Below are positions 1-9,551 of a DNA stretch of 64,000 nt, piece after piece (position 1 is the first letter of the stretch; every line of letters begins with the position of its first letter). Position numbers and translations under genes: made by a program. The notes below the pieces were generated by a model. That model saw nothing but the letters and a program-made list of their open reading frames with translations. It did no database searches and was not told where the DNA came from. This stretch comes from Sphingobacteriaceae bacterium (GTDB taxonomy: Bacteria > Bacteroidota > Bacteroidia > B-17B0 > Aurantibacillaceae), in NCBI GenBank assembly GCA_016705695.1, contig JADJLA010000003.1, positions 1 to 64,000 of the forward strand. Reading direction: 5' to 3'.

Positions 1-850
1 ATGAATGATAAAATGTCACGTGGTGGTGACGTATTTGTGAGTAAAATAAATAGTGGTAAATGGAAAACTCCTGAACAATATGGCAAACCTGTTGCTTCTA
101 CGTATTGGGAAGGCGGCGCTTGTATCTCACCCGATGGAAAACGTTTATTTTTTTACAAGTGAGCGCAAAGGTGGTTTAGGCGGAAGTGATATTTGGATGG
201 TAGAAAAGATCAGTAAGAAAGAGTGGGGTAAGCCGGTAAATCTTGGTGCGCCAATAAACAGTATTTACGATGAGGGCGGAATGTTCTTAGCGCCTGATGG
301 AAAAACATTGTTCTTTTGTAGTAACGGACCAACTAGCATTGGTAGTTACGATATCTTTAAAACAGTGTTAGAAAATGGCAAGTGGAGCGCGCCAATGAAT
401 TTAGGTTATCCTATAAATAGTTCAGGAAAAGAAGGACAATTAAGCATTAGCGCAAATGGAAAGACGGCATATTTCTCAAGTGAGAGGGCCGGAGGAATGG
501 GCGAGAGTGATATTTATATGATAAATTTAAAAGACTATGCCATTCTTGAAAAAGACAATAAACTAAAAATGAACGATGGCTTAAGCATTTTAAAAGGAAC
601 TGTTCGCGATGGCTACGAAGGCTATGGTGTTGCTGAAGCGGAGATCATTATTAGCGATGCAAATGGAACACAGGTAGCATCTACTAATACAAATGAGAAC
701 GGCGAGTATTTCTTGACATTAAAAGGTGGTCAAAACTACAAGATCGACGTTAAGAAAAAAGGCTTCCAGGAGATCAGCGAAACAATTGAATTGAAATTAG
801 GAGCTAAGGAAACGGTGACTTTGGAAAAGGGGTATTTGCTAAAGAAATAA
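1..850 (+). CDS. PD40-repeat protein with C-terminal carboxypeptidase-regulatory-like domain (5' partial, frameshifted)
   Basis: Frame 1 is open from the first base and encodes PD40 (WD40-like) blades ending in SPDGKRLFF, then hits TGA at 160-162. The homology continues in frame 2 as TSERKGGLGGSDIW. The switch lies at a run of seven T at 148-154; six T would give a continuous reading frame. At least three PD40 blades with the SPDGKTLFF / GGxGxSDI pattern follow, then a transthyretin-like CarboxypepD_reg domain in about the last 85 residues (GTVRDG...GEYFLTLKGG). Proteins of this type in Bacteroidota usually also carry TPR and OmpA-like domains and are periplasmic or outer-membrane attached; PorE of the T9SS has a related architecture, but no OmpA domain is visible here. 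The 5' end probably lies outside the window. The frameshift may be a homopolymer sequencing error. The 3' end faces the next gene with a 6 bp gap. Confidence 0.75.
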
Positions 851-856
851 TATTCT

Positions 857-3800
857 TTAAAAGAACGCTCTAATAGTTCCGCCACCCAAATGAACTACGC
901 CTGATGAATTGGCGGCTTTTCTGCCATTATAATTAATGCTTATTTGCAAGTTCTGATTGATATTACGTTGGTAAAGTAATTCCCAAGTGTAATTGGTTCC
1001 ATTTGCTAATCCATTCAACATTTCAAAAGCAATGGCCGATGATTCCACATCGTTGTAACGCATTTGTAAAAGATCAAAGCGCATATTAAAACTGCCTTTT
1101 TCGGTTTGGTTGTATTTTAATTCTAATCCTGCATTATGAATAAATGCTCTTTGAAAACCTTCCGCATATGTGTTCGCTTTTTCCCCATATTTATAAAGAA
1201 CGCTTATCCTAAACGTTGTGCCGGGCTGGTAACTTAGTTTTTGCTCGGCTTCAAGAGTATGAAGTAAATAGTTGCGTGAAGAAAATAGCAGCGAATGATT
1301 TCCTTTAATTCCCATTAAGCCGGTTGTATTAAATGTGAACCATTTGGCAAAATTCAAACGACATTTTACTTCGTGGGTTTCCAACAAGCGTGTCTCAATG
1401 CCATTGTTCAATAATTGCTTGGAGGCATTATTGATATAAGTATAATCACCGCCAACAACAGATGAGGATTGATTAAAGAAAACACTTTGCCTGAAATTAT
1501 TTGTATTGGCTATCATTAAGGTATCATCAATATTCAAGAACGGATTGAAATAATACAATTCACCATTATCCATGGTTTTATTATCAATGCGATACGCAGT
1601 TTGTAAAGCAAAACGACTCACAAATTTGGCGCTCTTGCTTTTCTTTTCACGCAATAAGCTTTGCGGACGAATATTTATACTCGCGCTCAACTGGTTCTGC
1701 AATACTTTTACATATTGATTGGTAGGGGCGTAAATACGAATGTATTTAGCCTGATCGCTAAATTGGGCGATCTCAAACTCGTTAAGTTGCTTGATGTTAT
1801 CATTATTATAATCCAACCACGAAAATTGCCCTTGGCCCGGCGCTACTTCAATATAATAATACTCGCGTTTATTTTCTAAACCATAACCTGTTTCGTAAAA
1901 GATCCCCATGGTTAATAGTCCTTTGAACCATCGCGGATTGTATTCCAAACGATTCAAAAATGTATTATCCGGTTTTAAAATTGAGCTGATGGTGTTCTTT
2001 AAATTCAATTGTCTATACGTAACATAAACCGAGAAGGGATTATTTTTAATGCTATTAATATTCGCCTGAAAACCAATATTAGTGGCCATGGTACTGTCTT
2101 TTACTTCGTTGTTGTACGCTTGCTTATCTCTTCGTTCTTTATAAAACAATTTCATAAAGTTCATGCTCGAATCGGCACTACTTATACTTCCTTCCCATTC
2201 CCAAAATTGGTAAGTGCGAGGTGTGAAACGTCGTGTACTATCCAAAACAAATTTATTATTCTCAAAATCATCTACGTATCCGAGTTTTACTTTGCCAAAT
2301 TTTTGGTAAGCAAATGATTTGTGTCGGTAAAAATTAGTGCTTGTGATCTTATCGTTACTTGTTAAGTAAGAGCCGGAGTATTGACCGTTAAAATTCTTGC
2401 TATTATATCTGTTCAATAAATTATGACGAATACCTTGATACGAATTTCCTTCTATGAAATTATTGAATTGGTAAATGCTCGAAAGTCCTTTTGTCCTAAC
2501 AAATCCTAATTCTACATTTCCAATATGTTGGTCGTTAATAATAGTTCCTGTTAAGGGTCTATTCCAATCCCTATCAAATTCAATGCTTCTAAAGCGTTCT
2601 ATTTGTTTAAAATTCTTTTGAACGAATTCGTAATTTACATTGTAAACCAATTTGGAAGTATTGCCTAACGAATCTTTTGTTAATTGCTTTTGATTCTTAC
2701 TATGCACTTTTACACCGCTGCCTTCATCGTTTCCTTTATTTTGCAAACTAAATGTATTAATGTCGTTTTTAGTATACACCCCTTCTACCTGCAAACTATT
2801 TTGATTGGTAAGCGAATAATTAAAACCGGCAGTGAACATCTGACTTTGTTTCGGGCTCACCAGTGGGATCAAAGGTTCAAAACTTCCTTGAGGGATATTA
2901 TTTATTGGCGCAATCCATTTATAAACTCTTCCATTAGCAGCCGAAGCAACCTGAATATAATTTCCTTTTCCTGCACCAACATTGCTGAATTTTACAAGGT
3001 ATTGTGCACTATCAGGATTCGTACTGTAAACATAAATTGTATGAATAACCGAGTTTACAACACTATCTCTTTTTAAATAGAACACATCACTATTATTAAA
3101 TGTTGAAAGTGTTGCGCCACTTGTGTATGCTTTTTCTAAGGTATCGCCAACTCGCGCTAATTCCAGTTTTTGTTCTTGCGTTAAGCTTTGTTGCAAGGCA
3201 CGGTTCTTATTATCTTGTTCACTAAAAAAATTGAAATAGGCCTTTGCTTTTTTACCTTGGATCTCTTCCGAGAATAAAAAAAGCGATCGCGCGTAATTTC
3301 GTTCGGCATATTGAAACTCTGCAACAATGCGTTTATCTTTTGTTATTTGTTGTCGCGCGGTAAAAGTTAATTCACCTGTATTATAATCTATGATATAATC
3401 ATTTTCTTGTCCGCGCAATAATAATTTCCCGTCAATATAAATTTTTTCGGTACCGCTTAATACAATAATAAAGGGTTCGTTATCCGCTCCTCGCAATCGG
3501 TAAGGGCCTTGGTTGTTTTCTATTCCAAAGAATACCATCCTTGAAAATTTTCCGCGCGAAATAGCACCCGCCACTTGCGTTTTAAATGTAACGGGTTTGT
3601 TATTGGTACTATCCAAATACACATTGTCTAAACTTATCCCTTGCGCACGTTTGTAAAAATTCATGAAATACGAATTTTGCGGCCGACTTAATTGATAATC
3701 TCCCACCACTAATTTTGTGCTTTCATTATTTAACTGAACAAATACTTTATCAAATTCTTGTAATTGCGCAGTTGTTCCGTCCGCTTGAAACGGAATATTA

Positions 3801-4345
3801 TTATCAGTGGCAGCCATCAAAATGTCTATCTCTGGCGTTAACTTCCCACTCACCTGCAAATTCAAATTCGAATTTAAAACGGCATCCTGGTTATTTCCTA
3901 CCGAAATTCCTCGACTGATATTTCCATTTTTATTTAATCCATCATTCTTTAAAAGACTGGAGCTATAATTATTCTTATCGTACTTTATAGTAAATGGCCT
4001 ATCCGGCATAGAAAGATCGGTGTATAATTGCGAGGCATCTTTATGAAAATACAATTGCTCAAAATTGAAAGGAAAAACGCGGTAACTCACCAAAATACTA
4101 TCCGGTCTTCCGCTTTTAAAAATTAACGCGTGTAAAGGATAATTGATCTCCGGTTTTTTTAATGAATCGGCGGCCGCAAAATAAGTTATGCTTACACTTT
4201 CTTTGATCAAACTTAAACTGTCTAATTTCAAAGTATCACTTTTTACTTGAAATGTTTTTACGCGCGCGCTTCTAAAATATTGCGCGTTCACCCGAACGCA
4301 TACGCCCAACAGTAGTAACAAAAGGTATTTACGCGACAGTAACAT
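857..4345 (-). CDS. Large outer-membrane beta-barrel-like protein of unknown function
   Basis: This 1162-residue protein starts with a clear signal peptide ending in VNAQ, where a signal peptidase I cut before Gln is typical of Bacteroidota. It ends in Phe, as many outer-membrane barrel proteins do. The body is rich in alternating aromatic/polar beta segments with Asn/Ser turns. Residues about 140-370 hold a conserved-looking block (GNISRGISVGN, then VVGDYQLSRP, then IIDYNTGELTFTARQQ) that resembles repeats in large Bacteroidota surface proteins such as SprA, though the protein is about half the length of SprA. I do not recognise a named family and propose only outer-membrane location. It is monocistronic and divergent from xth, with the intergenic stretch 4346-4439 holding the xth promoter. 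Confidence 0.7.
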   Translation of the reverse strand: MLLSRKYLLLLLLGVCVRVNAQYFRSARVKTFQVKSDTLKLDSLSLIKESVSITYFAAADSLKKPEINYPLHALIFKSGRPDSILVSYRVFPFNFEQLYFHKDASQLYTDLSMPDRPFTIKYDKNNYSSSLLKNDGLNKNGNISRGISVGNNQDAVLNSNLNLQVSGKLTPEIDILMAATDNNIPFQADGTTAQLQEFDKVFVQLNNESTKLVVGDYQLSRPQNSYFMNFYKRAQGISLDNVYLDSTNNKPVTFKTQVAGAISRGKFSRMVFFGIENNQGPYRLRGADNEPFIIVLSGTEKIYIDGKLLLRGQENDYIIDYNTGELTFTARQQITKDKRIVAEFQYAERNYARSLFLFSEEIQGKKAKAYFNFFSEQDNKNRALQQSLTQEQKLELARVGDTLEKAYTSGATLSTFNNSDVFYLKRDSVVNSVIHTIYVYSTNPDSAQYLVKFSNVGAGKGNYIQVASAANGRVYKWIAPINNIPQGSFEPLIPLVSPKQSQMFTAGFNYSLTNQNSLQVEGVYTKNDINTFSLQNKGNDEGSGVKVHSKNQKQLTKDSLGNTSKLVYNVNYEFVQKNFKQIERFRSIEFDRDWNRPLTGTIINDQHIGNVELGFVRTKGLSSIYQFNNFIEGNSYQGIRHNLLNRYNSKNFNGQYSGSYLTSNDKITSTNFYRHKSFAYQKFGKVKLGYVDDFENNKFVLDSTRRFTPRTYQFWEWEGSISSADSSMNFMKLFYKERRDKQAYNNEVKDSTMATNIGFQANINSIKNNPFSVYVTYRQLNLKNTISSILKPDNTFLNRLEYNPRWFKGLLTMGIFYETGYGLENKREYYYIEVAPGQGQFSWLDYNNDNIKQLNEFEIAQFSDQAKYIRIYAPTNQYVKVLQNQLSASINIRPQSLLREKKSKSAKFVSRFALQTAYRIDNKTMDNGELYYFNPFLNIDDTLMIANTNNFRQSVFFNQSSSVVGGDYTYINNASKQLLNNGIETRLLETHEVKCRLNFAKWFTFNTTGLMGIKGNHSLLFSSRNYLLHTLEAEQKLSYQPGTTFRISVLYKYGEKANTYAEGFQRAFIHNAGLELKYNQTEKGSFNMRFDLLQMRYNDVESSAIAFEMLNGLANGTNYTWELLYQRNINQNLQISINYNGRKAANSSGVVHLGGGTIRAFF

Positions 4346-4374
4346 TAGTATAAAACGTTTTTAAAGTTAGTAAA

Positions 4375-4404
4375 TTGTGCAAGCTTTGCCCTCTAATATT
4401 TTTG
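4375..4404 (+). promoter_or_regulatory. Bacteroidota-type promoter for exonuclease III gene
   Basis: TTG at 4375-4377, a 19-nt spacer, then TATTTTTG at 4397-4404 matches the -33/-7 consensus TTG-N17-23-TAnnTTTG known from Bacteroidota. Transcription would start near 4411, giving a leader of about 30 nt before the ATG at 4440. Confidence 0.65.
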
Positions 4405-4439
4405 TTTTTGCCTTTGTATCACCTTAATTTGAAGACCTT

Positions 4440-5201
4440 ATGAAGATAGTTACTTACAACGTTAATGGTATTCGCTCGGCCCTCGGAAAAGGCCTTATTG
4501 AGTGGATGAAAAGCGCCGATCCGGATGTACTTTGCATACAAGAAATTAAGGCAAATCCTGAGCAAGTTGGACTTTTAGAGTTTGAAGAGTTGGGTTATCA
4601 TTTATACTGGCATCCCGCTCAAAAAAAAGGCTATAGCGGTGTGGCAATTTTTACAAAACAAAAACCAAAGCATGTTGAATACGGTTGCGGTAATAAATTA
4701 TACGATTTTGAAGGCCGCGTGATCCGTGCCGATTACGATGATCATTCGGTAATGAGCGTTTATCATCCAAGTGGCAGTAGTGGTGAGGAACGGCAAGCTT
4801 TTAAAATGAAGTGGCTCGATTTTTTTCAGGAATATGTCAACGAATTGAAGAAAAAAATTCCAAATCTGGTACTTTGCGGCGATTATAATATTTGTCACAA
4901 ACCTATCGATATTCATAACCCAATTTCCAATGCAAAGTCGAGCGGTTTTTTGCCCGAAGAACGCGAGTGGATGGAGAGTTTTATCAATAGCGGATTTATT
5001 GATTCGTTTAGGCATTTTAACCAAAACCCTCACCAATACAGCTGGTGGAGCTATAGAGCCGACTCAAGAAACAAAAATTTGGGCTGGCGTATCGATTACA
5101 ATATGGTAAGCGGCCCAATGGCCCACAGACTCAAGCACGCCGTGATTCTTTCGGAGGTAAAACATAGTGATCATTGCCCAGTTTTACTAGAGCTTAGCTA
5201 G
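4440..5201 (+). CDS. xth: Exodeoxyribonuclease III (AP endonuclease family 1)
   Basis: The protein incises DNA 5' of abasic sites and removes 3' blocking groups in base excision repair. The 253-residue sequence is full length for the ExoIII/APE family and has the expected active site: N7 in YNVNG, metal ligand E35 in CIQEIK, YHPSGS near 108-113, D148 and N150 in CGDYN, the GWRIDYN block, and D244-H245 in the terminal HSDHCPVLLEL. The ATG at 4440 fits the family N-terminus MKIVTYNVNGIR and follows a good promoter. It is probably monocistronic. No terminator was found in the 143 bp before the next gene. Confidence 0.95.
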   Translation: MKIVTYNVNGIRSALGKGLIEWMKSADPDVLCIQEIKANPEQVGLLEFEELGYHLYWHPAQKKGYSGVAIFTKQKPKHVEYGCGNKLYDFEGRVIRADYDDHSVMSVYHPSGSSGEERQAFKMKWLDFFQEYVNELKKKIPNLVLCGDYNICHKPIDIHNPISNAKSSGFLPEEREWMESFINSGFIDSFRHFNQNPHQYSWWSYRADSRNKNLGWRIDYNMVSGPMAHRLKHAVILSEVKHSDHCPVLLELS

Positions 5202-5289
5202 TGCTTTAGTGCTGGTAGCCAATTTGTTAAGTTTTATCGAGAAAATTCCGTTTTTTTATGAAAAAATTAGGAATGTTACGCTAAAAATA

Positions 5290-5297
5290 TAACTTTG
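5290..5297 (+). promoter_or_regulatory. Candidate -7 element for the peptide-binding lipoprotein gene
   Basis: TAACTTTG matches TAnnTTTG, 48 nt upstream of the ATG at 5345. The -33 side has only TTA rather than TTG, so this is a partial match. Confidence 0.4.
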
Positions 5298-5344
5298 TTG
5301 CTTATTAAAGTGTAATTTCTAATCAAGATCGTTAATTTTTTAGT

Positions 5345-7111
5345 ATGAAGAAATTAGTATTGTTGTCTGTTACTGCCATCGCTCTTATCACTACTTCTTG
5401 TGGCGGTGATAAAAAAGGTGATAAGTCAGGTAAAACAGAAGGCAAAGGCGGAGTTTATTTAGGTGGTATCTTAAGGTTAAATGAAGTAGAGAATCTTAAG
5501 AGCTTTATTCCAATGTCCATTAATGACGTTCCAACTTATCACATAGCTTATCAGGTTTATGAGGGCTTAGTAAAATATGATCCTGAAAACTTAAACATTA
5601 TCCCTGCATTGGCATCACGTTGGGAATTTAGCTCTGATCTAAAAGAGATCACGTTCCATATTCGTCCAAATGTAAAGTTTCATGATAACGCTTGTTTCCC
5701 TGAAGGAAAAGGACGCATCATGAATGCGAATGACATCAAATTCTGTTTCGAAAGATTATGTACTCAAGATCCGGCAAACAATTTATTTGAATCTACTTTT
5801 AAAGATAAAGTGGTTGGAGCTACCGAAGCGTTCATAGCCTCTAAAGGTGGAAGTACTAAAAGAGTTAGCGGTGTTGTTGTTGTTAATGATAGCACTTTGG
5901 TTTTAAAAATGACGGTGCCTAGTTTAGGATTCCTTAATATTTTAGCAATGCCGGGATGTTTTGTTTACCCTCCTGAAGCATTTAAAAAATACGGTAATGA
6001 TATGCGTGTGAACGTGGTTGGTACCGGTCCGTTTTTCGTAGAAATGATAAAAGAAGGTGAAGTAGTTATGATGAAAAAGAATCAAGACTACTGGGGAGTT
6101 GATGAACACGGAAATAAATTACCTTATTTAGATGGTGTGATGTGGAGCTTTATCCGCGAGAAAAAGTCAGAGATCTTGAAATTCAAGTCAGGAGATCTTG
6201 ATATGATTTACCGTATACCGGTAGAGATGTTCTCTGAGATCATGGGAGATCTTTCTGATGCTAAATCTAAAAAGAACGAATTCCAGATTATTAGTTCACC
6301 GGCTTTAAATACAAATTTCTTTGGATTTAATGTTCAAACTAGCACTAAAAATGTATTTGCAAATAAAGCGGTTCGCCAAGCATTCAATTACGCTATCGAC
6401 CGTAATAAAATTGCAGTATTCACTATTCAAGGTGAAGGAGCCCCTGCAGAATACGGAATGGTACCTTATACTGAGTCGTTCGAAAAAGAAGGATATAATT
6501 ATAAAGGAATTAAAGGATATCCACTGGATGTTGCAAAGGCAAAAGAGTTAATGAAAGAAGCTGGTTATCCTGACGGAAAAGGTTTTCCTGAGATCAATTT
6601 AGAGATCAACAGTGGTGGTGGCGATAGAAATATTTTAGTTGCTGAAGTTATCCAAAGCATGTTGAAAGAGAATATCAATGTAAAGGTCAATATCAATACA
6701 GTTCCATTAGGCGAACACATTGATAATGTTCAATCCGGTAAAGCTGATTTCTTCCGCTTTGGTTGGAACGCCGATTATCCGGATCCTGAAACATTCTTGA
6801 CATTGTTCAATGGCAAGCACGTTCCTGCGAACCCTGCAGATAAATCGTTTACCAATTTCTTCCGTTATAAGAATGCACGATATGATTCGTTGTTCACGGC
6901 CAGTCAAATTGAGCCTGATAAAGCAAAACGTTTTGCTTTAATGAGCGCAGCAGAAGCGGTAGCAATTGATGATGCACCATTTATGCCAATATTTTATGAT
7001 GAGAACTTTAGGCTAGAACAAAAAGGCGTACGCAATTTGCCTGAGAATGCCATGAACCATATTGATCTTACAAAAACATTTGTTATCCCTGCGGATAAAT
7101 TAAAGAAATAA
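5345..7111 (+). CDS. ABC transporter substrate-binding lipoprotein (SBP_bac_5, oligopeptide type)
   Basis: The 588-residue protein has a lipoprotein signal ending in ITTSC (Cys19), followed by a flexible KKGDKSGKTEGK linker and a full-length family 5 solute-binding domain: VYEGLVKYDPENL, then WEFSSDLKEITFHIRPNVKFHD, the VGTGPF signature, and AVRQAFNYAIDRNKI. It should capture oligopeptides or a similar ligand outside the cytoplasmic membrane for an ABC importer. No permease genes are adjacent. The only other peptide-transporter part in the window is the fused ATPase at 24725-26560, 18 kb away. The exact ligand cannot be told from sequence. A strong terminator follows. Confidence 0.9.
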   Translation: MKKLVLLSVTAIALITTSCGGDKKGDKSGKTEGKGGVYLGGILRLNEVENLKSFIPMSINDVPTYHIAYQVYEGLVKYDPENLNIIPALASRWEFSSDLKEITFHIRPNVKFHDNACFPEGKGRIMNANDIKFCFERLCTQDPANNLFESTFKDKVVGATEAFIASKGGSTKRVSGVVVVNDSTLVLKMTVPSLGFLNILAMPGCFVYPPEAFKKYGNDMRVNVVGTGPFFVEMIKEGEVVMMKKNQDYWGVDEHGNKLPYLDGVMWSFIREKKSEILKFKSGDLDMIYRIPVEMFSEIMGDLSDAKSKKNEFQIISSPALNTNFFGFNVQTSTKNVFANKAVRQAFNYAIDRNKIAVFTIQGEGAPAEYGMVPYTESFEKEGYNYKGIKGYPLDVAKAKELMKEAGYPDGKGFPEINLEINSGGGDRNILVAEVIQSMLKENINVKVNINTVPLGEHIDNVQSGKADFFRFGWNADYPDPETFLTLFNGKHVPANPADKSFTNFFRYKNARYDSLFTASQIEPDKAKRFALMSAAEAVAIDDAPFMPIFYDENFRLEQKGVRNLPENAMNHIDLTKTFVIPADKLKK

Positions 7112-7125
7112 AAAAGACTTTTTAA

Positions 7126-7164
7126 AAGGATCCCCCTACAGCAATGTTTGGGGGATTTTTTTTG
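7126..7164 (+). terminator. Rho-independent terminator after the peptide-binding lipoprotein gene
   Basis: GATCCCCC pairs with GGGGGATT across a 13-nt loop and is followed by eight T, just downstream of the stop at 7111. Confidence 0.85.
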
Positions 7165-7279
7165 ACATTTCTCGATACGATTTTTGCAAGAGGCAGACAA
7201 AAATCACTCGAAATGACAGGCGTTATCCAAAAAATGATAGCAATCCCTTCCATCAAAAATTCGTACTTTTATAGGGTAT

Positions 7280-7957
7280 ATGAGAAAGGATTTTGTGATC
7301 ATAGTGGCGGGAGGAACAGGTACCCGAATGCGGAATGAAACGCCTAAACAATTCTTGGAAATAAATAAAATTCCGGTGATCGTTTTGTGTATCAATAAAT
7401 TTTTGAAGTATAAGCCTGCAATAAGCATCATTATCGCAGTTCACCCTGCTTATAAAAAAGAATTGGCGGCCATCTGTAAAAAGCACTTTCCAAAAAAGGA
7501 AATACAAATAACTACAGGAGGCGATACTCGCTACCAGTCGGTAAAAAATGCATTAGCCCTTATTGCTGCAACCGAAGGCGTGGTTGGAATTCATGATGCA
7601 GCTCGTCCGTTCGTTGCCATCGACGTTATTAAAAATTGTTTTTCGGTTGCTGCAAAAAAAGGAAATGCTATTCCTGCCATTACCTTATTTGAAAGCGTTC
7701 GCAAAGCAAGCGACAAAAAGAACAAAGCTGTTGACCGAAATAAATTCAAGATCATACAAACACCTCAATGCTTCAATGTCAAACTCATTAAGAAAGCATT
7801 TACAAAAAGGTATTCACCATCATTCACAGATGATGCAACGGTGTTAGAATCCGTTGGCGAAAAAATAAATTTAGTGCAAGGCAATTACGAAAATATCAAG
7901 ATCACAAATCCTAACGACATGATCATAGCAAAAGCGTATGTGAGCCATGACAAATGA
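7280..7957 (+). CDS. ispD: 2-C-methyl-D-erythritol 4-phosphate cytidylyltransferase
   Basis: IspD transfers CMP from CTP to MEP in the non-mevalonate isoprenoid pathway. The 225-residue protein has the nucleotidyltransferase signature AGGTGTRM (10-17) with PKQF, the GGDTRYQSV block, GIHDAARPF with the substrate-contacting Asp and Arg, and the C-terminal NIKITNPNDM motif. Length is normal. It is the first gene of a tight operon with polX, overlapping it by 11 bp. The preceding enzyme of the same pathway, dxr, begins at the right edge of this window but in a different operon. Confidence 0.95.
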   Translation: MRKDFVIIVAGGTGTRMRNETPKQFLEINKIPVIVLCINKFLKYKPAISIIIAVHPAYKKELAAICKKHFPKKEIQITTGGDTRYQSVKNALALIAATEGVVGIHDAARPFVAIDVIKNCFSVAAKKGNAIPAITLFESVRKASDKKNKAVDRNKFKIIQTPQCFNVKLIKKAFTKRYSPSFTDDATVLESVGEKINLVQGNYENIKITNPNDMIIAKAYVSHDK

Positions 7958-9551
7958 AGAAGTTGTAGATATTTTAGATCTCCAGGCCAAGCTAATGGAA
8001 TTGCATGGCGAAAATTCTTTTAAGTCGCGCGCTTTTTCGGGAGCAGCATATCGTTTAGATAAATTACGCTACGATTTTACCGGACGAACTCAAAAAGATA
8101 TTGAAAGTATAGAGGGTATTGGCAAAAGCATCTCCAAATTTATTTGTGAATTACTCGAACACGGTTCGGCCAAAGAACAAGACGAACTCATCAACAAAAC
8201 CCCTCCCGGCGTTATTGATATGATGGGTATAAAAGGACTCGGACCAAAAAAAGTTCACGCCATCTGGAAAGAACTGGATATTGAAAGTGTAGGAGAGTTA
8301 TTGTACGCTTGTAACGAAAATCGTTTGTCTACTTTAAAAGGGTTCGGACAAAAAACACAAGAAGCAGTTAAGGCTAGCATCGAATTTAAAATGGCCAACT
8401 CTTCCAAAAAACATTATGCAAGCGTTGAACCATTTATAACTACATTAGTTGAGAATATCACAAAAGCCGCGCCAAAAATTAAAGTAAGCGTGGTGGGAGA
8501 TTTTAGAAGAAAAGCAGAGGTATTAGATAAAATAGAAATATTAAGTGACCCTGCACTTAATTTAGATCTGAAAAAACTCGAAGAAAAAGTTGGGATGCCG
8601 TTTGTGCATCATAAATTTCTAGCAAATGAATTTGTAAAAAAGCAGTTTGAACTCACTGCCACAAAAGAGCATTTACAAAAAGTAGATTTTGATTCTTTGC
8701 CGCAAGCAGAATATAAAACCGAGGAAGAAATTTATACCGCATTAAAGTTACAATACATTGAACCCGAATTGCGCGAAGGTTTAAATGAGGTGGAGTTCGC
8801 CAAAGAAAACAAGATCCCAAAACTCATCGAGCTAAGTGATCTGAAAGGAATTTTACATAATCATTCCACTTATAGCGATGGTGTTCATTCACTAAAAGAA
8901 ATGGCCGATTATTGTAAGGAACTTGGTTATCAGTATTTAGGAATTTGTGATCACTCAAAATCGGCTTTTTATGCGCAAGGTTTAAATGAAGAGCGAGTTT
9001 GGCAACAACAAATGGAAATTGCTAAACTGAATAAAGGATATGGAGATAGCTTTAAAATACTAAGCGGTATTGAAAGTGATATTTTAAATGATGGCAATTT
9101 AGATTATGCCGAAGATGTTTTAAAAACATTTGACTTTATAGTTGCTTCTGTGCATTCGAATTTAAAAATGACAGAAGAAAAAGCAACCGAACGCTTGATA
9201 AAAGCTATTGAAAATCCATATACAAGTATTTTAGGACACCCAACCGGGCGTTTATTGTTAGCGCGCCCTGGCTACCCTATCAACCACAAAAAAGTAATTG
9301 ATGCTTGTGCGGCCAATAAAGTAAGTATGGAATTGAACGCGCATCCTTATCGCTTGGATATTGATTGGCGCTGGATCTGGTATTGCTTAGAAAAAAATGT
9401 GATGGTTTCAATTAATCCCGATGCACATCACATGGAGGGTTATCACGATATGAAATATGGTGTTTGCGTTGCAAGAAAAGGAATGCTCACAAAAGAGATG
9501 TGTTTAAATGCTTTGGATCTTGCCGATCTGCAAATTAAATTTAAGAAGTAA
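7947..9551 (+). CDS. polX: PolX-family protein: helix-hairpin-helix DNA-binding region, degenerate polymerase palm, intact PHP phosphoesterase domain
   Basis: Residues 1-150 hold the family X N-terminal 8-kDa and HhH repeats (IEGIGKSISKFI, MGIKGLGPKK, LKGFGQKTQ). Residues about 285-534 form a C-terminal PHP domain with the metal-ligand motifs HNHSTYSDG, ICDHS, GIESDI, SVHS, GHP and NPDAH, expected to give Mn-dependent 3'-5' exonuclease and AP-endonuclease activity. The middle is unusual. The palm motif normally reads GS-x-RR-(x2)-ET-(x2)-DxD; here it reads GDFRRKAEVLDKIEIL, so the catalytic Asp-x-Asp pair appears replaced by Lys-x-Glu. DNA synthesis is therefore doubtful while the nuclease half looks complete. 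The ATG overlaps ispD by 11 bp; the GH3 gene starts directly after its stop. Confidence 0.88.
   Translation: MTNEEVVDILDLQAKLMELHGENSFKSRAFSGAAYRLDKLRYDFTGRTQKDIESIEGIGKSISKFICELLEHGSAKEQDELINKTPPGVIDMMGIKGLGPKKVHAIWKELDIESVGELLYACNENRLSTLKGFGQKTQEAVKASIEFKMANSSKKHYASVEPFITTLVENITKAAPKIKVSVVGDFRRKAEVLDKIEILSDPALNLDLKKLEEKVGMPFVHHKFLANEFVKKQFELTATKEHLQKVDFDSLPQAEYKTEEEIYTALKLQYIEPELREGLNEVEFAKENKIPKLIELSDLKGILHNHSTYSDGVHSLKEMADYCKELGYQYLGICDHSKSAFYAQGLNEERVWQQQMEIAKLNKGYGDSFKILSGIESDILNDGNLDYAEDVLKTFDFIVASVHSNLKMTEEKATERLIKAIENPYTSILGHPTGRLLLARPGYPINHKKVIDACAANKVSMELNAHPYRLDIDWRWIWYCLEKNVMVSINPDAHHMEGYHDMKYGVCVARKGMLTKEMCLNALDLADLQIKFKK

Noticed and set aside
1661..3918. Several plus-strand ORFs of 60-130 codons opposite the large outer-membrane gene
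   Set aside because: They have no signal, domain or start context and are antisense to a long continuous ORF with family-like features.
7144..7338. 64-codon ORF before ispD
   Set aside because: It starts within a rho-independent terminator and overlaps ispD in another frame.
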